Assembly (NCBI RefSeq): GCF_009708005.2 | Contig: NZ_CP052757.1 | Coordinates: 1,302,001 to 1,366,000 of the forward strand | Length of the DNA stretch: 64,000 nt | Source: Cellulosimicrobium protaetiae | GTDB taxonomy: Bacteria; Actinomycetota; Actinomycetes; Actinomycetales; Cellulomonadaceae | Direction: 5' to 3' | Part shown: piece after piece, positions 26,701-34,560 of the stretch | Numbering within the stretch: position 1 is the stretch's first letter | Layout of the letters: each line of letters starts with the position of its first letter | Made by a program: the position numbers and the translations under genes | Notes under the pieces: generated by a model | Databases searched by the model: none | Told to the model about the DNA's origin: nothing | The model's input: only the letters and a program-made list of their open reading frames with translations

Positions 26701-26813
26701 CCGCGCCGGGCGACGTGTACCTCGCGGACGGGTTCTCGTGCCGGACGCAGGCCGACGACCTCGCCGGCGTGCAGGGCAAGGCCCTCGTCGAGCTCCTCGC
26801 CGAACGGATCTGA
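23727..26813 (+). CDS. FAD-binding and 4Fe-4S oxidoreductase (D-2-hydroxyacid/D-lactate dehydrogenase type)
   Basis: This 1028-residue fused enzyme joins a VAO/PCMH FAD domain (ARGAGTSVAGNSIG near residue 112; C-terminal cap GEHGDGRARSE) to an Fe-S half with CVGVGKCRADN (~605), CLSCKACSSDCPAG (~668) and two CCG motifs (ACCGLTW ~828, GCCGLAGNFG ~958). Such proteins oxidise D-lactate, glycolate or D-2-hydroxyglutarate and pass electrons to the membrane chain; the fusion resembles YdiJ. The GTG at 23727 is used; GAGAAT lies six bases before it and no ribosome site is seen, so the message may be leaderless. The gene ends four bases from the convergent mocR stop. Confidence 0.9.
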   Translation: MSAEIDATTTPAPPHDGNGSRRSGSRATTSPEAERAAALREAERAADVARTALAEALRTVVRGAVDSSTRRRAEYSTDASNYRVVPEAVVYPQDADDVVAALDVLRELEVPVTARGAGTSVAGNSIGPGVVLDFTRHVNRVLDVDPEARTARIEPGVVMSALQQEAAPHGLRFGPDPSTQNRATLGGMIGNNACGPHAVAYGRTVDNVLALDVVDGHGRRFTAGKGDPTFADVPGLAELVRENLALIRTEFGRFGRQVSGYSLEHLLPENGSDLAKALVGTEGTLVTILEATVRLVPVPSKPTLVVLGYPDMPSAADDVPTFLNLSPLAVEGLDARLVDVVRRAKGDASVPPLPPGAGWLMVEVGGATPEEAMANAEAIVAASGSEATMILPAGPDATKMWQIRADGAGLAGRTPAGEQAWPGWEDSAVPPERLGDYLRDLDALMARYGVDGLPYGHFGDGCVHLRIDIPLEASGSVLRTFMLEAAELVAKYGGSLSGEHGDGRARSELLPVMYSPEAIALMERFKALFDPQDVMNPGVVVRPSAVDDDLRRPHAHPLLSKVGAPGTPGTSTAAPAKVTKISRRAGYQGFSFAHDHGDMTQAVHRCVGVGKCRADNSAAGGFMCPSYQATKDEKDVTRARARVLQEAVNGTLVGGLAAPEVRGSLDLCLSCKACSSDCPAGVDMAQYKSEVLYRTYRGKLRPVDHYSLGWLPIWARLATGMPRLANKLLGIRPLAKTVLWAGGMDTRRSMTTFAEVPFRTWWKRGGATQGVPGLRIGQRPGHPVRDERPKVVLWTDSFSDNMSPGVPQAAVKVLTAAGYDVVVPDEQACCGLTWISTGQLDGARKRLENLLSVLGPYAVNGIPIMGLEPSCTAVLRSDLVDLFPDDPRAQAVSAATRTLAELLTSVDTAPGRESGWRVPDLSDVTAVVQPHCHQHSVMGFAADERLLRDAGATIKVLAGCCGLAGNFGMQKGHYETSVAVAENALLPALRDAAPGDVYLADGFSCRTQADDLAGVQGKALVELLAERI

Positions 26814-26817
26814 CCCC

Positions 26818-28473
26818 TCAGCCTCCTGCCCCAGGACGAGCGGCGGCGCGGACCGCGTCGGACAGGCGGGCCAACGCCTCGTCGACGCGGGCGTCGGCCA
26901 GGTTGCCGTACCCGAGCACGAGGGTCGTCGACCGCTCGGCGGGGCGGACCTGGTAGCGGCGCAGGTCGGCGACCGTGACCTCGCGGCGCGCGGCCTCGCG
27001 CACGACGTGCGCGGCGTCGGGGGCGGGGCCGTCCGGTGAGCCGGGCAGGGAGAGCAGAGCGTGCATCCCCGCCGCGATGCCGCGCACCGCGGCGCCGGGC
27101 AGCTCGCGGGCCAGGGCGTCGAGCACGGCGTCGCGACGACGGCGGTACCGCCCGCGCGCGGCGCGCAGGTGCCGGTCGTACCCGCCCGACGCGACGAACC
27201 GCGCGAACGTGAGCTGGTCGACCGTGGACGGTGCCGCCGTCGAGCCGTGCAGGGTGGCCGCCCGCATCACGGACTCCCGCCAGCGCGCGGGCACGACCAT
27301 CCACCCGACGCCGAACGCCGGGCTCATCGTCTTGCTCACCGACCCCAGCAGCACCACACGCTCGGGGTCGAGCTGCTGGAGCGCGGCGACGGGCCGGCGG
27401 TCGTACCGGAACTCGGCGTCGTAGTCGTCCTCGACCAGGAGACCGTCGACGGCACGAGCCCACGCGACGACGGCCTCGCGCCGCTCGGGCGCCAGCGCGG
27501 AGCCGGTGGGGAACTGGTGCGCCGGCGTGAGCAGCGCCGCCCGCGCCCCGGTCCGGCGCGACGCCGCGACGAGCGCGTCGACGTCCGCGCCCGCGTCGTC
27601 CACGGGGACCGGGACGGGCGTGAGCCCGACGCGCGCCGCGACGTCGCGCAGCACGGACCAGCTCGGGTCCTCGACGAGGAGGTGCGTGTGACCCGCCTCG
27701 ACGAGCGCCGTCGCGACGCGCGCGATCCCGTCGGTCGCGCCGCGCGTGAGCACGACGGCGTCGTCCGCCGCGGCGGCGACCCGCGCCCGGCGCAGGTGGT
27801 CGGCGACGACGGCCCGCGCGTGCGGGTGCCCGGCGGGGGAGGGCTGGCCGAGGTCGTCGTTCGACGCGGTACCGGTCGAGGAACCGAGCGCGTCGCGCGC
27901 CGCCCGCAGCCACGCGTCGCGCGGCACGTGCCGGAGGTCGGGCACGCCGGGCGCGAGGTCGAACCGGGCGCGCGCGGTGCGGGTTCTGCCGGTGTCGGTC
28001 CGCCCGGCGTCCACGACGGCGCGCGCGGGTCGACCATCCGCCGCTCGTCCCTCGCGGCTCCCGCCAGGCCCGCCACGACCCGCGCGCGCCGTCGTTCCCG
28101 CCGGGCTCGTGGGCCACTCGCCGTGCGCACCCGTTCCCCTGGGGCTCGTCGATCGGGCGCCGACGCCGGCGGCGGTGGAGACGCGGGTCGCCGACCCGGT
28201 GCGCGCGTCGAGGAAGCCCTCGGCGACGAGCTGGCCGTACGCCTCCGTGACGACCCAGCGCGAGACGCCGAGCGACTCCGCGAGCTGTCGGCTCGGCGGC
28301 AGCGCCGCCCCGGCCGGGATGCGGCCGGTGTGCACCGCGTCGCGGACCGCGCGCTCGAGCCGTTCGACGCGCGAGCCCGGCCCCGTCCCCAGGTCGAGCA
28401 GCGCCTCCCAGGCGAGCTCCGCCATCGTCCCCGGACGAGCCGCTGGGAGCGAATTGGTCTGGTCGGTGGTCAT
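26818..28473 (-). CDS. MocR-type regulator: GntR winged helix plus PLP aminotransferase domain
   Basis: This 551-residue protein has a GntR helix-turn-helix at about residues 20-90 (GRIPAGAALPPSRQLAESLG, SRWVVTEAYGQL) and a fold-type-I aminotransferase domain from about 165 (PLP lysine probably in GSVSKTMSPAFG; DDYDAEFRYDRRP upstream). MocR proteins sense an amine or PLP form through this domain. The linker (about residues 126-154) is unusual: it is encoded by a copy of the 45-nt hairpin core with perfect 20-nt arms, seen also in the repeat islands. It is divergent from an aldo/keto reductase, the likely target (compare PdxR with pyridoxal metabolism). Confidence 0.88.
   Translation of the reverse strand: MTTDQTNSLPAARPGTMAELAWEALLDLGTGPGSRVERLERAVRDAVHTGRIPAGAALPPSRQLAESLGVSRWVVTEAYGQLVAEGFLDARTGSATRVSTAAGVGARSTSPRGTGAHGEWPTSPAGTTARAGRGGPGGSREGRAADGRPARAVVDAGRTDTGRTRTARARFDLAPGVPDLRHVPRDAWLRAARDALGSSTGTASNDDLGQPSPAGHPHARAVVADHLRRARVAAAADDAVVLTRGATDGIARVATALVEAGHTHLLVEDPSWSVLRDVAARVGLTPVPVPVDDAGADVDALVAASRRTGARAALLTPAHQFPTGSALAPERREAVVAWARAVDGLLVEDDYDAEFRYDRRPVAALQQLDPERVVLLGSVSKTMSPAFGVGWMVVPARWRESVMRAATLHGSTAAPSTVDQLTFARFVASGGYDRHLRAARGRYRRRRDAVLDALARELPGAAVRGIAAGMHALLSLPGSPDGPAPDAAHVVREAARREVTVADLRRYQVRPAERSTTLVLGYGNLADARVDEALARLSDAVRAAARPGAGG
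28013..28095. repeat. Hairpin element with conserved core inside mocR, different arms
   Basis: Arms at 28013-28032 and 28076-28095 are perfectly complementary over 20 nt and rich in GCGC. The core 28033-28075 matches the island cores at 23156-23200 and 44815-44860 almost base for base, while the arms share nothing with theirs. It lies in the linker-coding part of the MocR gene and keeps the frame open. Confidence 0.85.
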
Positions 28474-28527
28474 GGGATCGGACCGTACACCCGTGCCGAT
28501 CTCTCCGTAGCGTGGAGCACGTCATCA

Positions 28528-28560
28528 GGACCACGGGTCCACCACGGACCACTGCGGTCC
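28528..28560. promoter_or_regulatory. Candidate MocR operator, two GGACC/GGTCC inverted repeats
   Basis: GGACC-ACG-GGTCC (28528-28540) and GGACC-ACTGC-GGTCC (28546-28560) lie between the divergent mocR and aldo/keto reductase genes, 24 bases before the reductase ATG. Paired half-sites at this spacing fit a dimeric GntR/MocR protein. Confidence 0.5.
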
Positions 28561-28583
28561 ATCACGAACCTCGGGAGACCACC

Positions 28584-29567
28584 ATGCGGTACCGCACCAT
28601 CGGCGACGGGCGCACCTCCTTCGACGTGTCGACCCTCTGCCTCGGCACGATGAACATGGGCACGCGCGTCGACGAGGACACGTCGTTCGCGATCCTCGAC
28701 CGCTACCTCGAGGCAGGCGGCACGTTCCTCGACACCGCGAACAACTACAGCTACTGGGCCGGCGGCCACGGTCGCGACAGCGAGGACCTCCTCGGCCGCT
28801 GGCTCGCGAGCCGTGGCGTGCGCGACGACGTCCGCATCGCGACCAAGCTCGGCGCGGCGAAGAAGGACCCCGCCCTGCCGCTGCAGAACGTCGAGCCCAC
28901 GAACTTCCAGGGGCTCGGCGCCGACGTGATCGGGTACGAGGCGCACGAGAGCCTGCGCCACCTCGGCATCGACCACATCGACGTCCTCTACGGGCACGTC
29001 GACGACTACGACACGGCCATCGCCGAGACCGTCGGCGCGTTCGGCAAGCTCCAGGCCGAGGGCGTCGTCGGGATCACGGGCATCTCGAACGTCGCGCTGT
29101 GGCGCGTCGTGGAGGCGCGCGAGGAGGCGCAGCGTCAGGGCATCGCGCCCTACGGGCTCGTGCAGCAGAACTTCACGTACGCCTACCCGACGCCCGAGCC
29201 GGGACGCCACAACTGGGCGTCGTACGAGCTGCTCGACTACGCGGCCTCGACGGGCGTCGACGGGCGCCCGCCGCTCGCCGTCACCGCCTACTCGCCGATC
29301 CTCCAGGGCGCGTACGTGCGCCGCGACAAGCCGCTGTGGGACGGGTTCGACCACCCGACCACGCGCGAGCGCATCCGTCTCCTGCACGAGGTCGCGGGTG
29401 AGCTCGGCGCGACGCCGAACCAGGTCGCGCTCGCGTGGCTCCTCGGCGGCGAGCACCCAGTGGTCCCGATCATCGGGCCCAGCACGCTCGAGCAGCTCGA
29501 CGAGCTCCTGGGTGCGGCCGACCTCGAGCTCGACGCGGAGCTGCGCGCGCGCCTCGACGCGGCCTGA
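28584..29567 (+). CDS. Aldo/keto reductase
   Basis: This 327-residue NADPH-dependent oxidoreductase is an (alpha/beta)8 AKR. The catalytic tetrad is largely visible: Asp in FLDTANNYSYW, the following Tyr, Lys in RIATKLGAAK, and His replaced or shifted to YGHVDDYD. The C-terminal cofactor motif VPIIGPSTLEQL is present. Length fits the family. The ATG at 28584 follows GGGAG. Being divergent from a MocR regulator suggests a substrate linked to pyridoxal or an amine-derived aldehyde; this resembles AKR-type pyridoxal reductases but is not proven. Confidence 0.87.
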   Translation: MRYRTIGDGRTSFDVSTLCLGTMNMGTRVDEDTSFAILDRYLEAGGTFLDTANNYSYWAGGHGRDSEDLLGRWLASRGVRDDVRIATKLGAAKKDPALPLQNVEPTNFQGLGADVIGYEAHESLRHLGIDHIDVLYGHVDDYDTAIAETVGAFGKLQAEGVVGITGISNVALWRVVEAREEAQRQGIAPYGLVQQNFTYAYPTPEPGRHNWASYELLDYAASTGVDGRPPLAVTAYSPILQGAYVRRDKPLWDGFDHPTTRERIRLLHEVAGELGATPNQVALAWLLGGEHPVVPIIGPSTLEQLDELLGAADLELDAELRARLDAA

Positions 29568-29582
29568 GCGTTCGCGTGTCCC

Positions 29583-29614
29583 GCCCGGTCCGGTGCCTCG
29601 GCACCGGGCCGGGC
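29583..29614 (+). terminator. Hairpin terminator after the aldo/keto reductase
   Basis: GCCCGGTCCGGTGCC and GGCACCGGGCCGGGC pair at 14 of 15 positions around a very short loop, starting 16 bases after the stop codon at 29567. Confidence 0.6.
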
Positions 29615-29629
29615 TGCCACGATGGGCCG

Positions 29630-30160
29630 ATGCCCACCACGACCGTCGCGCGCGTCCGACCGGACGACTGGCGCGACCTCCGGGACGTCCGCCTGCGGGC
29701 GCTCGCGGACGCGCCGTCCGCGTTCGGCTCGACGCTCGCGCGGGAGGTCGCGTTCCCCGACGACGTGTGGCGCGAGCGTGCGGCGCAGGGCCGCACGCTC
29801 CTCGCACGGCAGGTGCCCGACGGCGGTGCCGCGGCCGGGCGCGACCGGTCGCCCGGGGCGGTGGTCGGGATCGCGACGGTCGTCCCCTCGCCCGACGACC
29901 CGACCGCGGCCGACCTCGTCTCCGTGTGGGTCGACCCGGCCGCGCGGGGCGGAGGCGTCGCGGCGGCGCTCCTGCGCTCCGCTGACGCGCTCGCGGCCGA
30001 GCTCGGGGCGCGGACGCTCGCGCTGTGGGTCACCGCGACCAACACCCCGGCCCGCACGCTGTACGAGCGCGCGGGCTTCGCCGCGACCGGCGAGACGAAG
30101 CCGCTCCCGAGCGACCCGCGCCTCGTGGAGGTGCGGATGACCCGTCCGGTCCGCGGATAG
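29630..30160 (+). CDS. GNAT family N-acetyltransferase
   Basis: This 176-residue enzyme transfers an acyl group from acyl-CoA to an amine. The GNAT motif A is clear (ADLVSVWVDPAARGGGVAAAL, with the RGGGVA pyrophosphate loop) and is followed by motif B (LWVTATNTPARTLYERAGFA). The N-terminus, VRPDDWRDLRDVRLRALADA, is typical. The ATG at 29630 has no ribosome site, but CACGAT ends exactly six bases before it, a pattern also seen at the thiamine-binding gene, so a leaderless transcript is likely. The acceptor is unknown. Confidence 0.88.
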   Translation: MPTTTVARVRPDDWRDLRDVRLRALADAPSAFGSTLAREVAFPDDVWRERAAQGRTLLARQVPDGGAAAGRDRSPGAVVGIATVVPSPDDPTAADLVSVWVDPAARGGGVAAALLRSADALAAELGARTLALWVTATNTPARTLYERAGFAATGETKPLPSDPRLVEVRMTRPVRG

Positions 30161-30201
30161 GGTGCAGGGGACCTGCTGCCGGACCGTGCCGAGGGGGCCA
30201 C

Positions 30202-30819
30202 GTGGAGTTCCAGGACGTCGTCCGACGCCGGCGCATGGTGCGCCGGTTCACCGACGAGCCGGTCGCGGCGGACGCGGTCGACCGCCTCGTGCGCAACGCG
30301 GTCCGCGCGCCGAGCGCTGGGTTCGCGCAGGGGTGGTCGTTCCTCGTGCTCACCGAGCCCGACGACGTCGCGCGCTTCTGGGCCGCGACCTCGCCCGAGC
30401 AGCCCGAGCGGAGCATGAGCGCGTGGCTCGCGGGGATGCGCACGGCGCCCGTGCTCGTCGTGGTCCTCACGTCGAAGGACGTCTACCTCGACCGGTACGC
30501 CGAGGACGACAAGGGCTGGGCCGACCGCGACGAGAACCGCTGGGCCGTGCCGTACTGGCACGTCGACGCGGGGATGGCCGCGCTGCTCATGCTGCAGACC
30601 GCGGTCGACGCGGGGCTCGGCGCGTGCTTCTTCGGCGTGGCCCCGGGCGAGGTCGCGCGGCTGCGCGCCGCGTTCGGCATCCCCGACGCGTACGCCCCTA
30701 CCGGGGTCGTCGCCGTCGGGCACCCCGCCGACCGGGCGACCACGGGCTCGCCGCGCCGTCGCGCGCGCAAGCCGCTCGACGACGTCGTGCACCGCGGCCG
30801 GTGGGGAGGACGGTCGTAA
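30202..30819 (+). CDS. Nitroreductase family protein
   Basis: This 205-residue FMN-dependent protein has the nitroreductase start [14 protein letters not shown] (FMN-phosphate arginines), [15 protein letters not shown] and the C-terminal [11 protein letters not shown] cofactor strand. The GTG at 30202 follows GAGGGGG. It converges on cofC with only 24 bases between the stops. In mycobacteria the C-terminal nitroreductase-like domain of FbiB reduces dehydro-F420-0, so a stand-alone version beside cofC/cofD is an attractive idea, but the sequence alone shows only a generic nitroreductase. Confidence 0.87.
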   Translation: MEFQDVVRRRRMVRRFTDEPVAADAVDRLVRNAVRAPSAGFAQGWSFLVLTEPDDVARFWAATSPEQPERSMSAWLAGMRTAPVLVVVLTSKDVYLDRYAEDDKGWADRDENRWAVPYWHVDAGMAALLMLQTAVDAGLGACFFGVAPGEVARLRAAFGIPDAYAPTGVVAVGHPADRATTGSPRRRARKPLDDVVHRGRWGGRS

Positions 30820-30843
30820 CCTGGGCGCGCGGGACGCTCCCCG

Positions 30844-31632
30844 TCAGGCCTCGCGGTCGCGCAGCGCCGGGACGTGCAGCCCCACGGCCGCGCGCGCGTT
30901 GGCCGGCAGCTCGTCCCAGTCCTCCACGGTGTCGAGGTCGACCGCGGTCCCCGGCCGGTGCACGACGACGGCCCGTAACCCGAGCCGCTCGGCCTCCGCG
31001 ACGTGCGCCGCCCGGCTGTCGGCGCCGAACCGGAACCGGAACGCCTCCACGCCCGCGTCGAGAGCGAGCAGGTTGGTGCCGGATCCCGCCCGGTCCGTCG
31101 CGACGACGACCGCCGCGTCCTCGGCGAGCAGCGCCGCGACGTCCTCCGGCGTGAGCGCGGGGAGATCGGCGTGCGCCACGAGGAGTCGCACCGGGCCCGC
31201 CGCCGGCGCGTCCTGGGTCGCGATCTCCCGGCCGACCTCGACCGCGGCGTTCAGCCCCGGCCGGTCCGCGGGCTGGAGCACGATGCGCAGCCGGTCCGCT
31301 TCGTCGGTCAGGAGGGGGAGCGCGTCCGACCCGGCGGACCCCGCGGCGTCGGCGGACTCGTCCACCACGACGTCCCGCAGCGCACGCCACGTGAACCGCG
31401 GGTCGGACGTCACGACGACCACGCGCTCCACGCCCTCGCTCGCGAGCAGCGTCCGCACCACGTGCCGCGCGAGCACGGCGATGAGGCGGCTGCGTGCCGC
31501 ACGGTCCAGGACGTGCGCGAGCCGCGACTTCCCGGACGACCCGTCGCGCAGCGGCACGACGGCGACGACGCGCCCCGGGCGCGCGGGCACGCCCGGGTGG
31601 GCTGCGCCGTCGGGCACCACGAGGTCACCCAC
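30844..31632 (-). CDS. cofC: Phosphoenolpyruvate/2-phospho-L-lactate guanylyltransferase CofC/FbiD
   Basis: This 262-residue nucleotidyltransferase activates phosphoenolpyruvate or 2-phospholactate with GTP in coenzyme F420 synthesis. The N-terminal [18 protein letters not shown] is the nucleotide-binding loop of the CofC family, [11 protein letters not shown] supplies the metal-binding Asp, and [22 protein letters not shown] and the VDLDTVEDW end are family motifs. The GTG at 31632 overlaps the end of cofD by 8 bases, consistent with coupling; GTG codons at 31620 and 31617 are alternatives. Confidence 0.9.
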   Translation of the reverse strand: MGDLVVPDGAAHPGVPARPGRVVAVVPLRDGSSGKSRLAHVLDRAARSRLIAVLARHVVRTLLASEGVERVVVVTSDPRFTWRALRDVVVDESADAAGSAGSDALPLLTDEADRLRIVLQPADRPGLNAAVEVGREIATQDAPAAGPVRLLVAHADLPALTPEDVAALLAEDAAVVVATDRAGSGTNLLALDAGVEAFRFRFGADSRAAHVAEAERLGLRAVVVHRPGTAVDLDTVEDWDELPANARAAVGLHVPALRDREA

Positions 31633-32578
31633 GGACGACCCCCACCGAGCGGAGGAGCGTGCGTGCGAGGCGCTCGCGGCCCTCCGTGCCACCCATCATC
31701 GTGTCCGTGACGACGACGTCCATCCCGAGCGCCCGCACGTCGTCGGCGAGGTGGGCGTCGTGGTCGTCGATCACCATGACGTCGACGAGCCCCACGTACA
31801 GCCGCGCGATGCCGAGCGCGGAGACCTCGTGCCCGAGCGTCGTGAGGATCTGCGCCGCCGGGCCCTTGATCGCGCGGCCGCCGACGATCGGGCTCACCGC
31901 GACACGGCGTGCGGCGGTCCCGGCGAGCGCGTCCCGCACCCCGGCGACGCCCAGCACCGGTTCCACCGACAGGAACGGGTTCGACGGCGCGACCACGACC
32001 ACGTCGGCGTCGGCCACCGCGTCGAGCACGCCGGGCGCCGCGCGCGCCTCCTCGATGCCGTCGTACACGAGGCCGAGCACGTCGTCCGTGTGCCGTCGCC
32101 CGACGAAGTACTCCTGGAACCCGAGGCGCCCCGCGGGCGTGTCGACGAGCGTCGCGACACGGTCGTCGCTCACGGGCAGCACGCGCGCCTGCACGCCGAG
32201 CGCGGACGTGAGCTGCGCGGTCACGTCGGTCAGCGACGCTCCGGCGCGCAGCCGGGCCGTCCGCACGACGTGCGTCGCCAGGTCCTTGTCCCCGAGCGTG
32301 AACCACGTGTCCTCGCCGAGCCGGCCCATCGCCCCCAGCGCCGCGTACGTCTCGCCGACCACGCCCCAGCCGCGCTCCTCGTCCGCGAGCCCGGCGAGGG
32401 TGTACGTCACGGTGTCGAGGTCGGGCGAGATCCACAGCCCGTGCAGCTCGACGTCGTCCGCGACGTTCACGACGACCGTGAGGTCGGCCCCGGCGAGGTC
32501 CAGGCCGTGCGCGAGGCGTGCCCCGCCGACCCCGCCCGCGAGCACGGTCACGCGGTCGGTGCGGTGTTCTGCTGTCAC
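31625..32578 (-). CDS. cofD: 2-phospho-L-lactate transferase CofD/FbiA
   Basis: This 317-residue enzyme moves the phospholactyl or phosphoenolpyruvyl group to the deazaflavin Fo. It has the N-terminal [12 protein letters not shown] glycine loop, [43 protein letters not shown] and [13 protein letters not shown], all CofD hallmarks, at full length. The start is the GTG at 32578; TAGGCT lies seven bases upstream on the minus strand and there is no ribosome site, so a leaderless mRNA is likely. It forms a two-gene operon with cofC and shares a 39-bp divergent region with the thiamine-binding gene. Confidence 0.93.
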   Translation of the reverse strand: MTAEHRTDRVTVLAGGVGGARLAHGLDLAGADLTVVVNVADDVELHGLWISPDLDTVTYTLAGLADEERGWGVVGETYAALGAMGRLGEDTWFTLGDKDLATHVVRTARLRAGASLTDVTAQLTSALGVQARVLPVSDDRVATLVDTPAGRLGFQEYFVGRRHTDDVLGLVYDGIEEARAAPGVLDAVADADVVVVAPSNPFLSVEPVLGVAGVRDALAGTAARRVAVSPIVGGRAIKGPAAQILTTLGHEVSALGIARLYVGLVDVMVIDDHDAHLADDVRALGMDVVVTDTMMGGTEGRERLARTLLRSVGVVRG

Positions 32579-32617
32579 GACGACGAGCCTACGTCGGGGC
32601 CGTGCCACGATGGCCCC

Positions 32618-32938
32618 ATGGCCGTCTTCGCCTTCTCCGTCGCCCCGCTCGGTGCCGGCGAGTCCGTCGCGGACTCCGTCGCCGAGGCAGTCCGCATCGT
32701 CCGCGAGTCGGGCCTGCCCAACCGCACCACCGCGATGTTCACCGAGATCGAGGGCGACTGGGACGCCGTCATGCCCGTGATCCAGCGCGCCACCGAGGCC
32801 GTCGGAGCGGGCGGGCACCGCGTCTCTCTCGTCATCAAGGCCGACATCCGGCCCGGCCGGTCCGGCGAGCTCACGGGCAAGATCGAGCGCGTCGAGGAGC
32901 GTCTCGCGGCCGAGTCCGAGGAGACCGGGCACGCCTGA
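32618..32938 (+). CDS. MTH1187 family thiamine-binding protein
   Basis: This 106-residue protein has the ferredoxin-like fold of the MTH1187/YkoF thiamine-binding group: [21 protein letters not shown] at the start, [15 protein letters not shown] in the middle and [16 protein letters not shown] near the end. Members bind thiamine or related pyrimidines and occur as tetramers. The ATG at 32618 is preceded by CACGAT with a six-base gap, so the mRNA may be leaderless. It is divergent from cofD with no visible functional link. Confidence 0.88.
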   Translation: MAVFAFSVAPLGAGESVADSVAEAVRIVRESGLPNRTTAMFTEIEGDWDAVMPVIQRATEAVGAGGHRVSLVIKADIRPGRSGELTGKIERVEERLAAESEETGHA

Positions 32939-33098
32939 CCTGCGGCGCCGCGCGAAACCGCCGCACGTCCCCGGGCGGCCCGCGGGCGTGCCCCCGCGGA
33001 GGACGGTTCGACCGGTTCGAGGGACTTGACCGGCGACGTAGGCTATGGCGCAAACGCCCCCGCCCAGGTCGCGTCCCGCTGCAGCAGGAGATCCACCG

Positions 33099-34556
33099 AT
33101 GCCCCTCTTCGAGGTGGACGCCGAGCGTCCCGTACTGGTCCAGCCGCCCCAGCCGGCAGGAGCCTTCGGGACGGACGCGCAGCGCGTCGTGGACGGCAAC
33201 ATCGAGGGGCTGCTGGGCGAGCAGATCTTCCCCGTCGCGCAGGGCACGTCCGCCGACGAGCCCCACCTCCTCGCGCTCGACGCGGCCGGTCTCCCCGTCG
33301 TCATCGAGGTGACCGCCGAGCTCACCGAGGACGCGCTGACCACGGCGCTCAACCACGCCGGCCGCGCCGGGCGCCTCACGCGCGCCGAGCTCGCGGCCCG
33401 GTACACCGGCGGCGCGTCGAGGTTCCAGCAGGACGTCGCCGCGTTCTACGACAACGTCCCCCTCACGCGCTCGCAGGCGACCGCCCGCGCGACCGGCGCA
33501 CGCCTCATCGTCATCTGCTCCAGCGCGGCCCCCGGCATCCAGGACGCGCTCGACTTCCTCCGCCAGCCCGGCTCCCCGGTCGCCGTCCTGCGCCTCGGCG
33601 TCGTGCAGGGCGCCGACGGCCGGCGCTTCGTCGACGTGTCACCTCTCGCGATGACACGCGACAACCCCGCACCACCCGCCGCGCCCGAGCCTCGCCGGGG
33701 CCGCGCCGTCGCCCCGGGTTCCGACTTCGCGGACGGCGTCGCCGTGGGCCGAGCCCTGACCGGCAAGTTTCCCGTGGTGACACGGCAGGCCGCGCAGTCC
33801 CGGGCCGAGCGCCGTCGCGCCGCCGAGCTCGAGCCGCGCGCCGGCTCCGCGATCGCGCCGACCCCGGCGGACGAGACCGGCCCCCTCGCCGTGCTGGCCC
33901 CGATCGCCGCGCCGTCGCCGCGCGCCGAGCCTCCCGTCCTGGACTTCGTGCCCCTCGACGACCCGCTCACCGCCCGGACCGTGCCCGAGCCCGCGTCCGC
34001 AGGCTGGGCCGACCGCCGCCCCGTCGAGGCCGGCGACGACGCACCGACGCCCCGCACGTCGATCCTCACGCGCGAGTCGATCCGCACCCGGGAGTCGATC
34101 CGGACCCGCGAGTCCTACCTCACCCACGAGTACGGCGAGCAGCGCAACCCGTCCCACGAGCGCGCCTACGACCCGCTGTCGTACCACCCGCCGGTCGACC
34201 TCGACCCGGTGCCGGCCTCGACCTCCGTGAGCCGCGACGTCGTCCCCGTGCCACCCCCGCCGCCCGTGGACGTGCCGCTCGGGCCCGAGGACGACCCGGA
34301 CCTCGTCGCGCTCGCGCGCGCGTTCGGCGCGCCTCGCGAGCTCGTGTGGTCCCGCCCGCGCCGCGGCCAGCGCTTCGAGGCGATCCTTCAGCCCGACGGC
34401 TTCATCGAGCTGGCCGACGGCGCCCGGTTCCGCCACCCGGACCTCGCCGCCGTCGCGGTGTCGGGCACGCACACCGCCGACGGCTGGAGCGTCTGGCGCC
34501 TCGGCGCCGACGACGGCCCCACCCTCACCGACGCCTTCCGCGAGCACCACGCCTGA
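33099..34556 (+). CDS. PD-(D/E)XK nuclease-like protein with C-terminal RAMA-like domain
   Basis: This 485-residue protein has three parts. The N-terminus (1-110) looks like a NucS/DUF91-type nuclease fold: NIEGLLGEQIF, then LLALDAAGLPVVIEVTAE, where the expected E-x-K reads E-V-T, so catalysis may be lost. The middle is Pro/Ala/Arg-rich and includes three 6-residue repeats TRESIR/TRESYL (324-341). The C-terminus (405-484) matches RAMA domains (RRGQRFEAILQPDGFIEL, TADGWSVWRLG), which accompany DNA-modification systems. AGGAG precedes the ATG at 33099. A DNA-recognition or defence role is inferred. Confidence 0.72.
   Translation: MPLFEVDAERPVLVQPPQPAGAFGTDAQRVVDGNIEGLLGEQIFPVAQGTSADEPHLLALDAAGLPVVIEVTAELTEDALTTALNHAGRAGRLTRAELAARYTGGASRFQQDVAAFYDNVPLTRSQATARATGARLIVICSSAAPGIQDALDFLRQPGSPVAVLRLGVVQGADGRRFVDVSPLAMTRDNPAPPAAPEPRRGRAVAPGSDFADGVAVGRALTGKFPVVTRQAAQSRAERRRAAELEPRAGSAIAPTPADETGPLAVLAPIAAPSPRAEPPVLDFVPLDDPLTARTVPEPASAGWADRRPVEAGDDAPTPRTSILTRESIRTRESIRTRESYLTHEYGEQRNPSHERAYDPLSYHPPVDLDPVPASTSVSRDVVPVPPPPPVDVPLGPEDDPDLVALARAFGAPRELVWSRPRRGQRFEAILQPDGFIELADGARFRHPDLAAVAVSGTHTADGWSVWRLGADDGPTLTDAFREHHA
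34068..34121 (+). repeat. Three 18-bp coding repeats
   Basis: Three in-frame 18-bp units encode TRESIR, TRESIR and TRESYL, followed by the related THEY. They sit in the disordered middle of the nuclease/RAMA protein and could vary in number between strains. Confidence 0.8.
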
Positions 34557-34560
34557 GCCG

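Noticed and set aside
33045-33098. Upstream start of the RAMA protein (MAQTPPPRS...)
   Set aside because: No ribosome site, whereas AGGAG lies correctly before the ATG at 33099 and MPLFEVD is a more natural start.
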